NCBI RefSeq assembly: GCF_963662255.1
Contig: NC_085046.1
Coordinates: 130,493,332 to 130,557,331, forward strand
Direction of reading: 5' to 3'
Source of the DNA: Cinclus cinclus
Lineage: Eukaryota; Chordata; Aves; Passeriformes; Cinclidae
Length of the DNA stretch: 64,000 nt
Shown here: piece after piece, positions 1-13,754 of the stretch
Layout of the letters: every line of letters begins with the position of its first letter
How positions within the stretch are numbered: the stretch's first letter is position 1
Notes under the pieces: generated by a model
Seen by the model: only the letters and a program-made list of their open reading frames with translations
What the model was told of the DNA's origin: nothing
The model's database searches: none
Program-made: the position numbers and the translations under genes

Positions 1-3000
1 ATGTCGTTGTGCCTGTTTGATAGATGGGTCCATTCGGCTTTCTTATTTTGTGTTTTCTGATACTTTGGCTTTTGTGAACTGCACTAAATTCTGTTCATCT
101 CCTTGAACGGTTGTGTCATCTCAGAAACTCAGAAGTCAATTAAATTTTGAGATGCAGAATTACTTGTTTAGTACCTTTGTATTTGCGAAGAATGAATGTC
201 ATCCATCTGCAGAGAGTTCAGCAAAGAAGTTAAATATGAACTTGGTTTGATTGTTAGCTTGATAAAAGGGAAATTTTCAAACTTCTGCACTTCCAAAGGA
301 TGACTAGAGCTAGAGAATAAAATAGGGGTTCTGTCAGAGGAACTTTGGATATCACAAGAGTCTGTTGTGATTTGTGATCAGATGTGAGTCCAGTTTTACC
401 CTGTAGAACAGTGACAAGTGGCAGCCCTGTCTTCCAGAAGGGTACTTCCCTTGCATCAAAAATTAAAAAAGCAAAACAGTTTCTTCTGTTATGGTCTGTT
501 ACAAACAAAGTAATTGGGAAGAGGGAGGATGATTTATTTTATTTATGTATTTATTTTTTAAACTAGTCATACTGTTTTTCATGTTTTCCAGAGTTTAAAT
601 GCAGTTTTATATGAGTGCTTGACAAGGAATATTGCTGTTTTAAGTAGTTATGACTGTGGTTGTTATGCTCTGTCAGTAAACATCTGACTGGCAGGTTTAA
701 AATTGTAGTGTATACAGTGTAAAACACCTGTTAGATATCTGTTATACTTAATCTTTTTGCAGAATCTTTTAGAGTTGCTCTTGGCTTTTAAGGAACATAA
801 TTTCTGTGTGTATTCAAGAGCTTTTCAAATGCTGTTGAATTGTTACAACAAAGGTAATGTACAGTTCAGAGGAGTGAACTGCACTATTCTGGGCATGGTA
901 TTAGGAAATTGTATCTAAAAATATACTGTTTGTGCCAACAAACCAGATCACTTCAGAGACATTAGGCATCCATAGATATTTATGTCTACGCATTTTAGAC
1001 TGAGCATAAGCTTTAAAGCAAAGCTTTGAGGCACTGCATAACAGCATTTGCAGTTCTGTTGAAAGCTGTATGATTGTGTCTTGCTGTAGCTCTCATAGCT
1101 CCTGGTTTCATCAGTTAACTCTGTATTCCATTCACTGGGCTTAGATGAGGTGGTTGTGATCACCAAAGTGCTAAGCACTTGATCTTCTGTCTTTCAAGAG
1201 AGCTTTTTATAAAACTTGCTTTGATGTGTACTTCATGTCCAGGCTACTTTCCCAGTGGGATCGCTTTTATGCCTCTGTCTATTCGTATGTTGCAGTATCC
1301 CATATGTTATCAATGAAACACAGCTTGCCAGCAGATTTTGAGCTTATCACCAAGGTAGTACCTCTACCATATTCAGCAGTAAGATCAACCTACCTCTTTA
1401 ATTTATAAAGTTTGCCTTCTGTAAATTTGCACAAAGTCTTGAAAAATTCTCTTTGCAGGTACAGAATTTTTCATAAATGCAAGGAAAAAACTATCTGGAA
1501 AAGGGAATAGTACTGGACCAAACTATTGTCATGACCTCAGTCATCACATCTCATGCCCTCCCACTTCCTTTGCTGCCTTCATTTGAATGATTTGCTGAGT
1601 TTGAATGTAAGCCTTTAGGCAAGTTTCTTTCTAACAATATCAGTAGAAAGCTGTTCTAACTTAAAAACTGAATGGGAAAATGATCAACAGAAAAGAGCTG
1701 GTGGTTTTTACAGTATTGCAGTAAGTGCTAAAGAGTCCACACGCATGGTTATGAGATGAAATCGAGAAATATGGTGCAGAGCATTCACTGAAAACACATT
1801 TTTTTCAATATTGGTCTATTAAGCATTTAGTCTATAGGCATTCAGACAGATACTACATTTGCTATGGCAGCACTTGATGAGAAAATTGAGCTGCAGCAAA
1901 AGAAGCTGCAGACATTTTTAACAGAATACCTTGAAGCATGTGTGCAAATAAATAAAATGGATGATTTTCTAGAGAACTGATTTTCCCTCCATCTTACGTT
2001 CTGAAGCTGATCTGAGTTATGAAGGTTGTCATTTAGGTTTTTCTAATACTGTCCAATCTTTTCTGGAACCATCGAACTGTACACATTCTTCCAGGGTGAC
2101 CATGAGACTTTTTTATTGTACCAGCTGGCTTAGTTCATAGGCTTACAAAATGCTGTGAGTATCTGCAGGTTAATTAGATGAGTATTGTTAGATTTTCTGC
2201 AATTCTTCCTTTGAAATTCTTGTTTGCTATAATGCAGTAAGATTTATCTGTTTGTAGAACAAGTGTCTCTATGTGTGTGTCGTATTCCTTAATCTCCTTT
2301 GCAGTTTGAAAGACTGCTTTTACTGTGCCAGTTGTGTATCATTGCACATGTTGAATATAATTGAACATATTCTTATGTTTATTTCCTATGCATTTACAGT
2401 ACTTTGAAAGTTTCTATTTCAAAGAATGGAGAAACTTGAAGCTTTAATGTGCCAGTCTGTGTTCAAAAGGCTGTTCACAGTGTAAATTTTGTTGCCAACT
2501 CTGTCTTTGCTTTACTGCTGTTTTGAAACTGTTTTCATTAATAATAAGTTGTGGTCAGTTAAGTCTTCTCATAATGTAAAGGGAAAAGATATGCCCTTAA
2601 TTTTTGTAAAATCCACTTCAGTTTTCTTATAAACGTAATAGTCATGCTCTATTTCAGGTAGAAATTTGAGGTAGTACAGAGCTCTCTTGTTTTAGCAATA
2701 TGAAAGGTACTTAGTGCAGTTGCACTTGAAATTGCAGTTGAGAGCTGAAGGACCCTTATGGGTGCTTCCCTGTTTGGATACTGCTTACCAGATGGAACTC
2801 AGGAACCTGCTGGCCACAGTGCCAGGATGCTTCCTTCTTGAAAGCCATGATATCTACCAATCACTTTTTCTTTCACCTGTGTTGAATACAAATATAACCT
2901 CTCAGTCTTTATATTCAGATGTTGGATGTATTTTGTTTGTTGCCATTTTTTCTTAGCTTTCCCCAAATTTAAGCATATAAACAAAAAGAGCATGAAGATG

Positions 3001-6000
3001 AGAAACAACTCCATGGTGGTTCTACTTCAGATTAATTCTCTATGTTGTCTTGTCCTCTCTGAAGCCTCAAAGATCAACTTGACTTCCAAATGCTGCTGAA
3101 GTAATTCTTTTGAAAGGCCACTGATCATCCTAAGGCTTATGTGGACTTTGGAGTGGGAGATGAGACTTTTAACAGAAATTGCATGTAAACCTTGAATTTC
3201 TTTGTAAGAGGCAAATCTACTTGTATTTCAGTCAACTGCATTTTCTATTCAAAATGTAACTTTTCTCTCTAGCATAATGAGGTACAAGGACTTCCATTAC
3301 CAAAACCAATTTCCAATTTAAAAGGTGCTTTTTATGTTGACAGTAGTTCATGACTGTAATAACTTTGTGAGACTGCAGGGTTTTTTTGATAGATGCATGC
3401 TGGTGTTCAAGTACAGGGGGAAAATCCTGACACCTGTATTTTAAAAGAAGCAAGATCGGATGATCACAAGGCTTTCTTCTTTTCCTCTTCATTTTGTGTT
3501 ACTTGATGGTTCACAAATTTTCTTTTGAAATGTTCATTCCCCCAATTTTCTAATTGAGGCCAGCTGATTTCTGAACTATCCTCTTGTTGGGGCTGTGTCT
3601 CTTTAGTGTAGTTGATCCTTTCTAGGTGCTAGCTGAAGTATATCCAAGATATTAAATCTTGGTAGTCTCAACACCAGGAAACTGATTTGAAGTTAAAGAA
3701 GAATAATATAATTTTCTAGTTATTGTAATGGCATTCACTGGTATAATATTTAAAACAAAAAACAATGCCCAAAAGTAAAAAAATCAAAGATTTTTTTTAT
3801 GGTGACTCACCTATTTCATGGGCTAGTGGAAACATAACCTTCACAAGAACTTACCAAACAGCAACTATTGAATAATCATCTTTATATATATTGCCAGTAA
3901 TTCAGAGGTGTGTTGTGATTTTAGACACTAGCAAGAACAAACCTCCCTTTTTAACTGAAGATAAGTGGTTTTCATTGTAAAGCGTTTATACATAGCTGGC
4001 TACCTCAGTTATTTTTTGTTTTTCACAAATTCTTGCTGACAAGGGAATCTTCCTTCTTTATAATAAAGGGAAAACCCCCTAAATATAGACATGTTCTAGC
4101 AGCATTCTGCTTAGTCAAGGTGTTCTGCGGAGGAGATGGCTTGGGTTTGTATGATTTCATTATTTCTAACATAGTTGTTCATACTGTTTCCCTGCTAAAA
4201 AAGTTGATGGTTTGTGGACTGCTATGTAATGTGGATAGAAGCCTTTTGACTGTCCAGCTATCCTTGCTGTTGGACTTGAAATGAGATTTTCTGGCACTGA
4301 AACGTTTGATATCAGGAAGGTTAGATAACTTCTTTGTTTTCTGTCCTTGATGTGGATCATCAGCTTTATTAGCTTTGAAATCTGTGTCAGATGATTCCTT
4401 AAGCCTACTGTGAGTTCTGCACATTCTACCCTGCTTTTCCCAGTACCACATAATGTTGTGCAGTGCTACTCTTCTTAAGTTTTTAGTTCCACACCTGTTT
4501 CTTTGTTGGGAAAAAAAAAAGGCTTCCAGAATATATAGGTACAATAGAGTTCTCCTTTATTTCATTCTCATCTGTGTTAAGAACTTTTTGATATTTCAGT
4601 TGTAGGGCTCGGTTTCCCAACAAAAGTCATGTGACATCAGCAGTGAGGTGCAATAAGAGCTCTCTTAGGATTACTTAAAATAGAATGGAAGACTTTGAGT
4701 ATATAAGGTTGTGTGGCCTTGAATGTGATTTTTATTTGATATATGAGCTGTGACATAGCTATTGCATGACTGAGATGTGCCTGTAAGCGATGTAGTGTAC
4801 AGATGGGGTTTCTCTGAAACAAAGCCAGCGACTATATTGGAATGTGCTCATTTAGAGGGTAAAGAATACTTCATAAAACATATGGAAACATTTCTATGTT
4901 TTTTCATTAAGAAGCCTTCTTAATCCTTACGCATTTTTTCTGATTGTCCATGCTAATGTGTAATTTTCCTGAATCAGGACTGCCTGTGCATCAGTTCAGT
5001 GTCATTTTTTGTAGTGGTATGAATATTTTATTTTAAAACCCACTAAATATACTCTTCTATTGTTGTAGAGCTTTTTGTCATTTGAAAGGTGAAATAATCC
5101 TTTTCTCAGAACTGTTGGATAAAACTCACGATTACGTATTACAAAACACTTTGTTTAGGAAGAACATAAAACAATAGTAATAGGATTGTTGCACTGTAGG
5201 GTTTGAATTAAATGGTTATTGGGATCCACTGGTATAAAATCCAGAATTACTTAAATTTTAACAAGAAATGTACACCAAATTTATGCAAGTGGATCTCGCT
5301 ACTCAAAAATATGGATGCTGAAAATGTGCAGGAACCATAAGAGCCCACATCTCAGCAAGGGTTTCTATGTCGTTCTTTGTCAATAGGAGAATTGAGCATC
5401 TAAAGCATGTGAGCTGTTGAGGTTTGTAATTACTTACCAGAACCCTGTGGAAGAAATACATGTTATGGATTTTTTTTTTTTCATTTTATGGGAAAAAACA
5501 AAGTACAAAACTTCTAAGCACTACTTGGTAAATTTTTCTACTCAATTTATTTGCAGGAATGGGAGGTGGAAATTGCAAATCCTAGATTTTTCACTTCTGC
5601 CCACATATTTGCCACCTGATTCCCCTGATTAGGCTGTGCTTTAAATTTGAAACATCCTTTAGCAGTATCTACAGCATCTAATATATTATGAAATGGTTTT
5701 TTTTTTCTGCTGTGATGTCAAATCCATAGTGGGTTTTAACACTAAAATGTATTAAATTAATATAGTGATGGCATTTATAGCTGCTTTTCAGAAGTACTAA
5801 TTTAGCAGAACAGGGCCCTGATGCTTGAGGTTCCTAGGGAATAGGTCAAAACAAAAAATACTTACCTTAGAAGAGTATTAAGTACATTACAAAGCAATTG
5901 TTTGGGTTTTCTTTGCAATTGTGATGTCTCATCTATAATGGATCAATAGTTTTGATTTGTGCCCCCTAAGACCCATGATTACAGTGGGTTGGAGCCAGAT

Positions 6001-6475
6001 TTTTTTTAACTATTTTTTCAGTCTGACTGTACCCCTAACGGAAGGCATTAGGGTTCAAGAAACAAACACACAACACTTGGATCTAGGTCTTGCAAAGTTA
6101 TAGATAATATTTTAGAAACTTCGGGCACTTTTTGTTCTTGTACACCCTCTTGAAGTGTTTGGATGCCAGATTTTGATTTGTAGGCTTGTTTATATGGTTG
6201 GGGGGTGTTAAAAACCTCATCTCTGCTGTCTTATGAAGGATGTGATTTCCTTTTATTTTTAGGAGATAGGACCATATTATTGTGTATAAGGGCACTGTAC
6301 AGCTTCCCCACATTATAGGCAAGCAGATATGTGAGCAGTTTGTTCAGCTTGTAGATACAGATGGAAGTTGTTCTTTCTGAGGGGTTTTTTTTATCTTAAA
6401 AAGAGGGGAAAATATCAACACTGAAAGGTTGTCATCTACTTTGGAGATGTAAGAGGAGAAATTGGAAATGGGAGT

Positions 6476-6489
6476 AAAAAAAAAAAAAA
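6476..6489. repeat. poly(A) run, 14 bases
   Basis: A homopolymer A tract in intron sequence. No retroposed sequence that I recognise precedes it, so it is treated as simple repeat rather than as the tail of a processed pseudogene. Confidence 0.8.
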
Positions 6490-8269
6490 CCTGACTATAG
6501 GAAGGTACATATGGAGATTGTGTTTGCAAAGGGATCTTGCAATTGTGAGGAGTTGTGAAGCAAGCCTCTGTACAGCTGCAGGGGTATGCAGTGCAAAGAA
6601 AACTGCTATTCATATCCAAAACTATTCTAAACATTAATGTTGTCCCCAGTATAAAACCAGTATAAACATTTTTAGTAAGGTCTGCCATGCCTGGCAGTTT
6701 GGTTAACAAGATGATTTTTAGTTAACAAGACCAGTCCTTCTTGTATGATATTACTGGAACAAATATGAATTTATTGTACTTACTTTTGTGGGGGGTGGTG
6801 GTGGGGTTAGTTTGGTTTCTTCTGTCTTTGTGCTAATAGGCGAGATGCAACTCCTTCATGTCTCTCAGGAGACTTAGTTCTTTCCAATTAATTGATTTCA
6901 CTGTGCAAAAGTCTTCTGCACATCAGGCAGTATGGCTATATTTTGTACAGTTTCTTACTAAAATAAGTAAATACATTACCTCATCTCTTAATTGCCCAGT
7001 TATGCCACTGATGACCCAATCCTTACCAGCATAAAGCTGTCGCCGTTGAAGCTTAGCCAAACTCTAGGAACCTCTCTGTAACATGCTGCTGTAGGCAGTT
7101 CTCAGTGTGTAGAGCCAAACACCTTTTTCCCTTGGTTTCATTTCCACTTTCATTTGCTCTGGGATTTTTCTTCCTGAGAAAGATGGACATTTCAGTTGCT
7201 TGAATATGTAAATGGTCTATGGTTTCATCATCACTGGGTGCATTTAAGATCTTTGTTTTCATCTTTGTTTCTTTCTGTTTCTCTTGAATATGTAATATAT
7301 TTGTCAGCAAAGTAGCTGATCAGCAGTGCTGCTGAGGTTGTTTGAGGTTCTTTTTTTGTTTGCTTTCTTATTTCTCAGTTTATGCATTACAGCAGAAATG
7401 TCGTAGACTTCTACTGCAAACCTTTAGGAATTTTATCAGAAATGTTAGCTTATGTGCAACTGGAAAACAACTTAATGAGTTGTAAAACTGTGGTGTTCAT
7501 TAAAAAAAAAAGAAAATCCAAAACATTATCCGTACAGAAGTGGGAGTAATTCTAAACTAGTAGGTTTCTAAAACTGCCAGCAGCCTCCATTTTTAACATT
7601 AACAACTGTCTTCTGGAGAAACAAAATTTGATAATCAGCAAAATTATTCTTAATCTTTCTGTGGCCTTACCCAACAATGATGATGTGCTTAGCAGAAGAA
7701 ATAATTTGTTGTGTAAGGATTTTTTTTTTTAATCTATGTCTTGTCTCTTTTTTTTTAATGCATTACATTTGTGTGTCCATATCAGTATGGACATATTAAG
7801 ATTCAAATGTCTTTTAAAGAAGTGTTAGGGTTGTATGTGTACTATTAGGGTAACTTTGCTTTGTTAAAAACATTTAAACTTCTTTTTACTTGAATCAACG
7901 TATGAGGTAAATTGTCTTTCACAAATTGTGTTAACTTCTCTTTCCTTGATGTCCTGTTGTGTAAATATTTTGTCTTTTGTGTATCTTCTCCTGTTGCAAT
8001 GATTGCAATTATATTGCATTGGCAAGACGATCCAAATCTTTCCACCTGTGAATGTAATGGCAGATGTGTAGTTTCCTGTGACAGAATGAAGCCTATTGAA
8101 AGCTAGTGTTCAACATCAGTTGCCATTTCATCTAACTGATCTACACATCATTTCTGTGTACTCTGTGAAAAGTTTATTAGTTTCTATTTCCTCTAGGGAT
8201 TAATTTGAACCATATGTCTGAATATTAATTATCCATTCTGGTTGGTGTGTTGAAAAAATTTATTTCCTG

Positions 8270-8400
8270 TATTTATTGACATTGTCTAAGTCCTGGGATC
8301 TACACTATAAAATGTTACGTAATCACTCCAAGTGATTACTAATCATCTGCATAGCTAATGCGCTATGATGTAAATGGAGAAGCTATACATTAGAATTTTT
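8270..8400. promoter_or_regulatory. candidate conserved non-coding block with PAR-bZIP-like site
   Basis: This block contains a perfect TTACGTAA palindrome at 8315-8322, the consensus of PAR bZIP/NFIL3 factors. It is immediately followed by the inverted repeat AATCACT-CCA-AGTGATT at 8321-8337, and then by TAATCAT- and CTAATG-type homeodomain-like words. The central CpG is notable in CpG-poor intron DNA. Enhancer function is inference. No alignment could be run. Confidence 0.3.
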
Positions 8401-10019
8401 TATTTTTTTCTATGGTATAACTGAAGTTAAAATGGATTTTTTTCCCTTGCTCCCTTGCTTATATGCATGTCATTTGAAGTTTCAATACAGTGGCTCCTTA
8501 TGTGTTTGCCAGATAGGGGCGTCTTAACATTGCAAAGGTAATTTCTGTTCCCACATGCTGTAGTAGCATAATGGAAAGTCCTGAGAGGAGTTGTAAATTA
8601 AAGCTTAATATGAGGTGTCTTGTTTAATTGTTGGGTCACTTAGCTCAATTTACCATTAATTCTTTGGTGACTTCTTGTAAGATATCCTGTGTATCCAGAA
8701 GAAATAATTGAGACCTTCACAGTGTAGTGTTTATTAGATGAGCTTCATTTGCCATCCTGGAAGAACCACATGCTTGCCTCTGGAAGTAGTAATTACAAAT
8801 GAGCAAGCGTACTGCTGTAACAAATGCAGGAATTTGAGCTTTGCTCCATAAGCAATCATCCTCAGAGCAGAATTAGCTTGAATGTGGGTAACCCCAATGC
8901 AGACTAGGGAAGGTTTAGATCCTCTCCAAAAGTCAGTCAGTGCTCATGAATGGACCCCCTAGTTCTAACTGCTGCAATGCTAGCATTTATGAATTAAAGA
9001 TATAGATATCTATTAAATGTAGGTGTACATTTTTGTTTGTGGGGAAAGAACCTCATAAGGGGAAATACTATGTGGTGTGTGTTTCTTAGTGGGAAGTGGC
9101 TGGAGGCTATTGAGCAGGAATAGTTAATGTGAGGTCTGTGAAAAATACATGGTGAAGAAGATTCCATGTTAGAATACAATGTTCTAGACATGAATGCAAT
9201 CTTTCTGCAACTGTAGTAGGGTATGCTTGTGCCTAGAGGGCAAAATTAAGGCAAATAAAATAGCAAACATCCTTGTAGTATTTATTATGTTCCAGTTTTT
9301 CTGCATTGTAAAAAAGGAGATATTTTCTTCTGTGATGTGCTAAATATTGAATTAATTTCCAAAGGAATGTCTGTTTTTCATTTTTAAGATGGTATTGTAG
9401 TTAATGCATTCTAGGCATGTGAAAATGATTATGGAAATAAGGGTATGTGATCTGAACTTCACTGCCACTTGGGTGTGCAGTGTAACTTGTGTTAAAGGCC
9501 AATGTTATTCAACACGTCTGCTAATAAGGACAATTCTTTCTTAAGCATAATAATCCTGTTTGATTTGTCTTTAGAATACTTCTTTTTTAATATATACAGA
9601 AATTACATTCTCAGTATTGGAAGTTAAATTGAGAGTTTCATTGTTGACTTTTTAATGGTTTTATGTGGGAAAAGTGATTTGTCTGAAAAGAAGCTCCATT
9701 AAGGGAAGGCCCCATATCTATTATTTCCTCATTCCACCACCCCACCTCCCAGTATCAGAGTTCCAATTTCTGTAATAGTGTTTTTCCAAATATGCAGTGA
9801 AGTGTTTCTAAGGAGCAAACAGAAGGCAATAGCTCTTCTGATCTGGACTAGTAGAAGGGCTGTTGCCACTTGTCTTTTCTCTTACTTATTGGTTTTGATG
9901 ACATTGAATTAATAATTTCACACATATAGATCTTCTCGTTCTGCTAATGACTACAAGTAGCAAATTGTGGCATGATAATTGCTCTGGGAAGAATAGTAGT
10001 GGCCCCTTATGGTAGGGTA

Positions 10020-10430
10020 ATGTAAAAATGACCTGGACTATTGACCATCCCTCAGTTTACTGTTAACTAATTATGCTAATTGGAAAAGTTTATTAGTTAA
10101 CATTGCTCAGTCGTAAATTAACTTGCTGAAAGGCAGCGTGTGAAGAGCTGTGTTTGGACAGTTTGAAGGGCTTAAGAGAACCGAGTTCTTAGTTTAAGAC
10201 AACAGCTGGCTGGACTGCTAGAAAGAAATTGATTTTCTCCCGTGAGCTCTCTGTCTAATAGAAATAAGAATATGCAATGTGTTGCTGTATAATGGAGAAA
10301 TGTAGTTGTCTTTAAGGATTTAATTTAGCTGGGCTGTAACTATAGATTCATATGCATAATTAAAATGTAAATAATTAGCAGTGCTAGAGGAGTAAATGGG
10401 TTTCTAAGATTAATTGTCTGGTTGGTTCTT
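10020..10430. promoter_or_regulatory. candidate conserved non-coding element
   Basis: About 400 bp dense in homeodomain-type words: TAATTA at 10068, ATGCATAATTA near 10352, and AATAATTAGC further on. It also holds an 11-bp perfect inverted repeat, TGTTAACTAAT at 10061-10071 and its complement at 10092-10102. GTTAAC is an HNF1-type half-site. The texture resembles vertebrate conserved non-coding elements, which is an impression from composition. It has no coding potential. Confidence 0.3.
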
Positions 10431-13400
10431 TGAGACTTCAGGGTAATAGAGGACAAACAGTGTTTTATTTTGGTAAATGAACGTCTTCTTTTGTTTGTTG
10501 AAAAAATTGTACTTGACTGGAGTTAAAGCTTTAGAAATGCATTTCACCAAAATATTTGCCAGGAGAATTTTTTTCTATCTTAAGAAAGCATTAAATGAAA
10601 TCCACATTTTATGTAAGGCATATTGTAAAAGGAAACTGTTTATCAATACACATCTGATACAAGTAGGTAGTATGCAAATACTTTATCCTCTTTTCCTTAC
10701 AGAAATCTTTCCCCTGGATCTTTCAGTAAGGAACATGAAGTTAGGAACTTCATTTTAGTGTGGGAAAAAAAAAGAATATGCAGCTTATTTATCAAGTTAT
10801 TTTGCCTTGAATAGTATTATAAAATACAAAACAGTGTTTGTTGCTTACTGATTCAATTAACAGTAGATGCAAAAGATACAATTTACTCCAAAAAAAAGAG
10901 TAAAATCTCAAAGATGAAGCAGTTGTGTAGTTTCTAAGCACGTAATACAGGACACATTTAAAAAACATAAGAAATGGTTTAATTTCATTAACTGTGGTCT
11001 AATATGTTGTGCATCCCACTTTTGGTAAACCACAGTGGCATTTACTGGCTATTGCTTCAAAGCACTACTGGTTTTCATCCCTTTCATTGGCCAAATGTGT
11101 CATAAGAGCATTAACTGAAGTTTGGAAAACAGTTCTCATGGATTTTGCTTTAATGATAAATCTAGCATATAGTACATTTGCTGATATAATCAAGTGAATG
11201 GAATTTCCAAAATCTTGACTTAATGTCTTTTAAGTATGAAGCAATAATGTTTTTATGAAGTAGCTTTTAAATGGCATTTGTTGAAGTGGAGAGCAGCTGG
11301 ATTAGAAGGGTCTGTTTCTAACTCCAATCAGCAATGATCATAGTATCATATTACAGTCACTCTATAAAATAGCTTGTATTTTAAGAAAAATGGGGGGAAA
11401 AAAGGAAGGTAGGAATGGAGAGAAAAGCGAGTATGGTCTGTGTGATGCCCAAAGGGGTCTGGAATTGGTTACAGTTGGGTAATGTTGCTTCAGCTGTTTG
11501 GGCAAGAGTAGTATAGTTCTCAGTATAGGAAGTTCTTTATCAATTATTAGGCTTTTAAAATGTTTTGGAGATACAATCAGTATGCATTTCTCAGGCATTT
11601 GAATATGTATGGTGGCTTTTCAATTCTCATGTTTACCAGGATAAAGTTCAACTAAGATAATGACCATAACAGTAAGAACCTTTTGCACTTCTTTCCTGCG
11701 TGTTTACCACTTTAGCATTTGTATCCATTTGCATAAATGGAATGTATCTCTACACAGTCCATCTTTTTTAGTTGACAGGCTTTGCGAACAGGGAAAGTTC
11801 TTTTTTTTCTTACTGAACACTAAATATGTTAGTGATGATGTGCTCTAAAATTTGTCACGGCTGAATCTCAAACTTTGATTTGGGAAACCTTCCAGTAATT
11901 GTTTATCATTCTCTTCTTTAATGTGTAGCATCAACGAATTAACCGCAAGAATTGTTTGTTTTCCTGCAGTAGGCAAGGTGTATCTACTTCACTAAATTAT
12001 CAAGGCCTGCTGGCTTAACATTGCACAGGAATGCATAAAACATTTTGGAGAGGTGAAATGCTCTTACTAGGTAGTGCTGTTGATCAGTATTCTTGGATAC
12101 TTCCCAGGTGGGGCTCTTCTATACTTTAAATTTTATTAATTTAATTCTTTTTAAATGGCATGGTATTTGCAGCAAAGAATGAATTAAAAAAATTACTTTA
12201 TTTCTTTAGACTTTTGGTTGTTGGTTTGTTTCTAAAGGGTTTGATATAGTCTTAGGCCAGATCTGATTAAGACATGCATAATACAACTGTACCTAAAATG
12301 CTGGCAAATTTTTGAATATGAGCTTTAAATTAAAAGAAAGCAGAAGTATAGGTGACTTGATTGTGAAGAAGGTCTCAATATGGTTTGATTTGTGCAAACA
12401 AAAATAATATAGTTATCCCTCCCATGTAGCTGTATAGACACATCCTTCATCATAAGAACTGTATTTCCCTATCCGTTACTTCAAGTAAGTTAATTTTTCT
12501 TCCTGGAAAACAGCTTTTTTTTTGTAAGTGCTTTGCTTACCTGAGGTCTCTTGACAAAGAAGAGAGAATTTTTAAAGTTGGAGCAGGTTATCTTGGAGGG
12601 CTCAGACCACATTCAAATCCATCCATACAACAAGGCTAAGCCAAGTTGCACATTTAGTCTGCTCAGGGAGGTAGATCCTGGTGTCCTGCTGGCTTCTGTG
12701 GACTTCCTCTTTTGCAGAGCCCTACTACTATGAGAGTGTTCAGGGCTCTCCTTCCTTGTCTTCTCTCTCTTACTGGGACATTCCACCCCTCACCAAACCC
12801 CTCGTCCTTCTTGCTCTCTTTCCCTCTTAAATTTATATTCTCTTATAATTCACTGCATAATATTATTACTTAATGCCGCTAATTCCTCTTTTAAATATTT
12901 TTGTAATATTCACAAAAACACTTTCTTTAAGATGTCCTGAGAAGTCACATTTCCAGAAAGGCAAAGTTTTGCTTTGTAGTTATCAAAATATTTTGCTCTA
13001 TAATATTGTGGTCATCTTTAGCTGTTTTTCAAGAAAGATACTTTAAGTTTTTATCTGTTTATTGATTTCTTGTAAACACTTACTAAGGTTATAGGTCATT
13101 TTAATAAAGCAATTATTTTTCTTTTAAATGTAGTTTTTTCATCAGTTGTGCAGTATTCCATTAAATCTTGAAAACTTGGCCTTCAAACCATCAAGTCATT
13201 TTCTGCCATATTCTATTTGTTCTATATCTTTGATACAGACTCTGCCTTCTGTTTACCAGATTAATAATTCCATTGTTAAAGCGTTGTACGTGTATTTTGT
13301 AGGCTCTAGATCCAAGATGGGTGCAATATATATATCTCTGAAGTTATAAATTTTCTGTTTTGATTTGGAAAGATAGTTGTTTCAATGAAAAGGAACAATT

Positions 13401-13639
13401 AACTTTGCCTTTTACATTTACCCTATATTTGAAGAAAAGGGTTAAAAGTGGAAGAATGGTGAAGAGGTTAGTAAATTTGCTCAAGTGACCTTGCAAAGAA
13501 TATGCAAAATGCAAAGAATACCAAGGTGGGAAAACCCCATTTCTTATGCCTAGTGCTGTTCGTTCTCTGCCTGTTTTGAGAAGTAGAATTCCTGCGTAGA
13601 GATAACACACTCTAACAGACATGCCCAAGCCTCCTACTG

Positions 13640-13754
13640 GGACAGAGTGAGACAATAAAAGCTCAGAGATCATAAAAGCTCAGCCTTGTGATAAACTACA
13701 CGTGCATGAAGCCCTTTGGTATAGTGGGGCAGGAAGTGGCCCCTCCTGCTGTCA
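13640..13754 (+). other. left flank of minisatellite, LTR-promoter-like
   Basis: The flank carries AATAAA/TATA-like ACAATAAAAGC at 13652-13662 and a near repeat ATAAAAGCTCAG at 13672-13683, about 75-100 bp before the tandem array begins. Together with the AATAAA downstream of the array, this layout is reminiscent of an LTR promoter and R-U5 region interrupted by a tandem expansion. I could not find convincing TG...CA ends. AGTTG occurs on both sides (about 13374 and 15223), but this could be chance. Confidence 0.2.

Noticed and set aside
6476..6489. A14 run as the tail of a processed pseudogene
   Set aside because: No coding-like or gene-derived sequence precedes it on either strand.
10477..10758. 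Open frame with ALNEIHILCK, superficially like the VPS13B segment before the first exon
   Set aside because: The similarity is limited to three or four residues. The surrounding residues do not match, and there are no proper splice sites.
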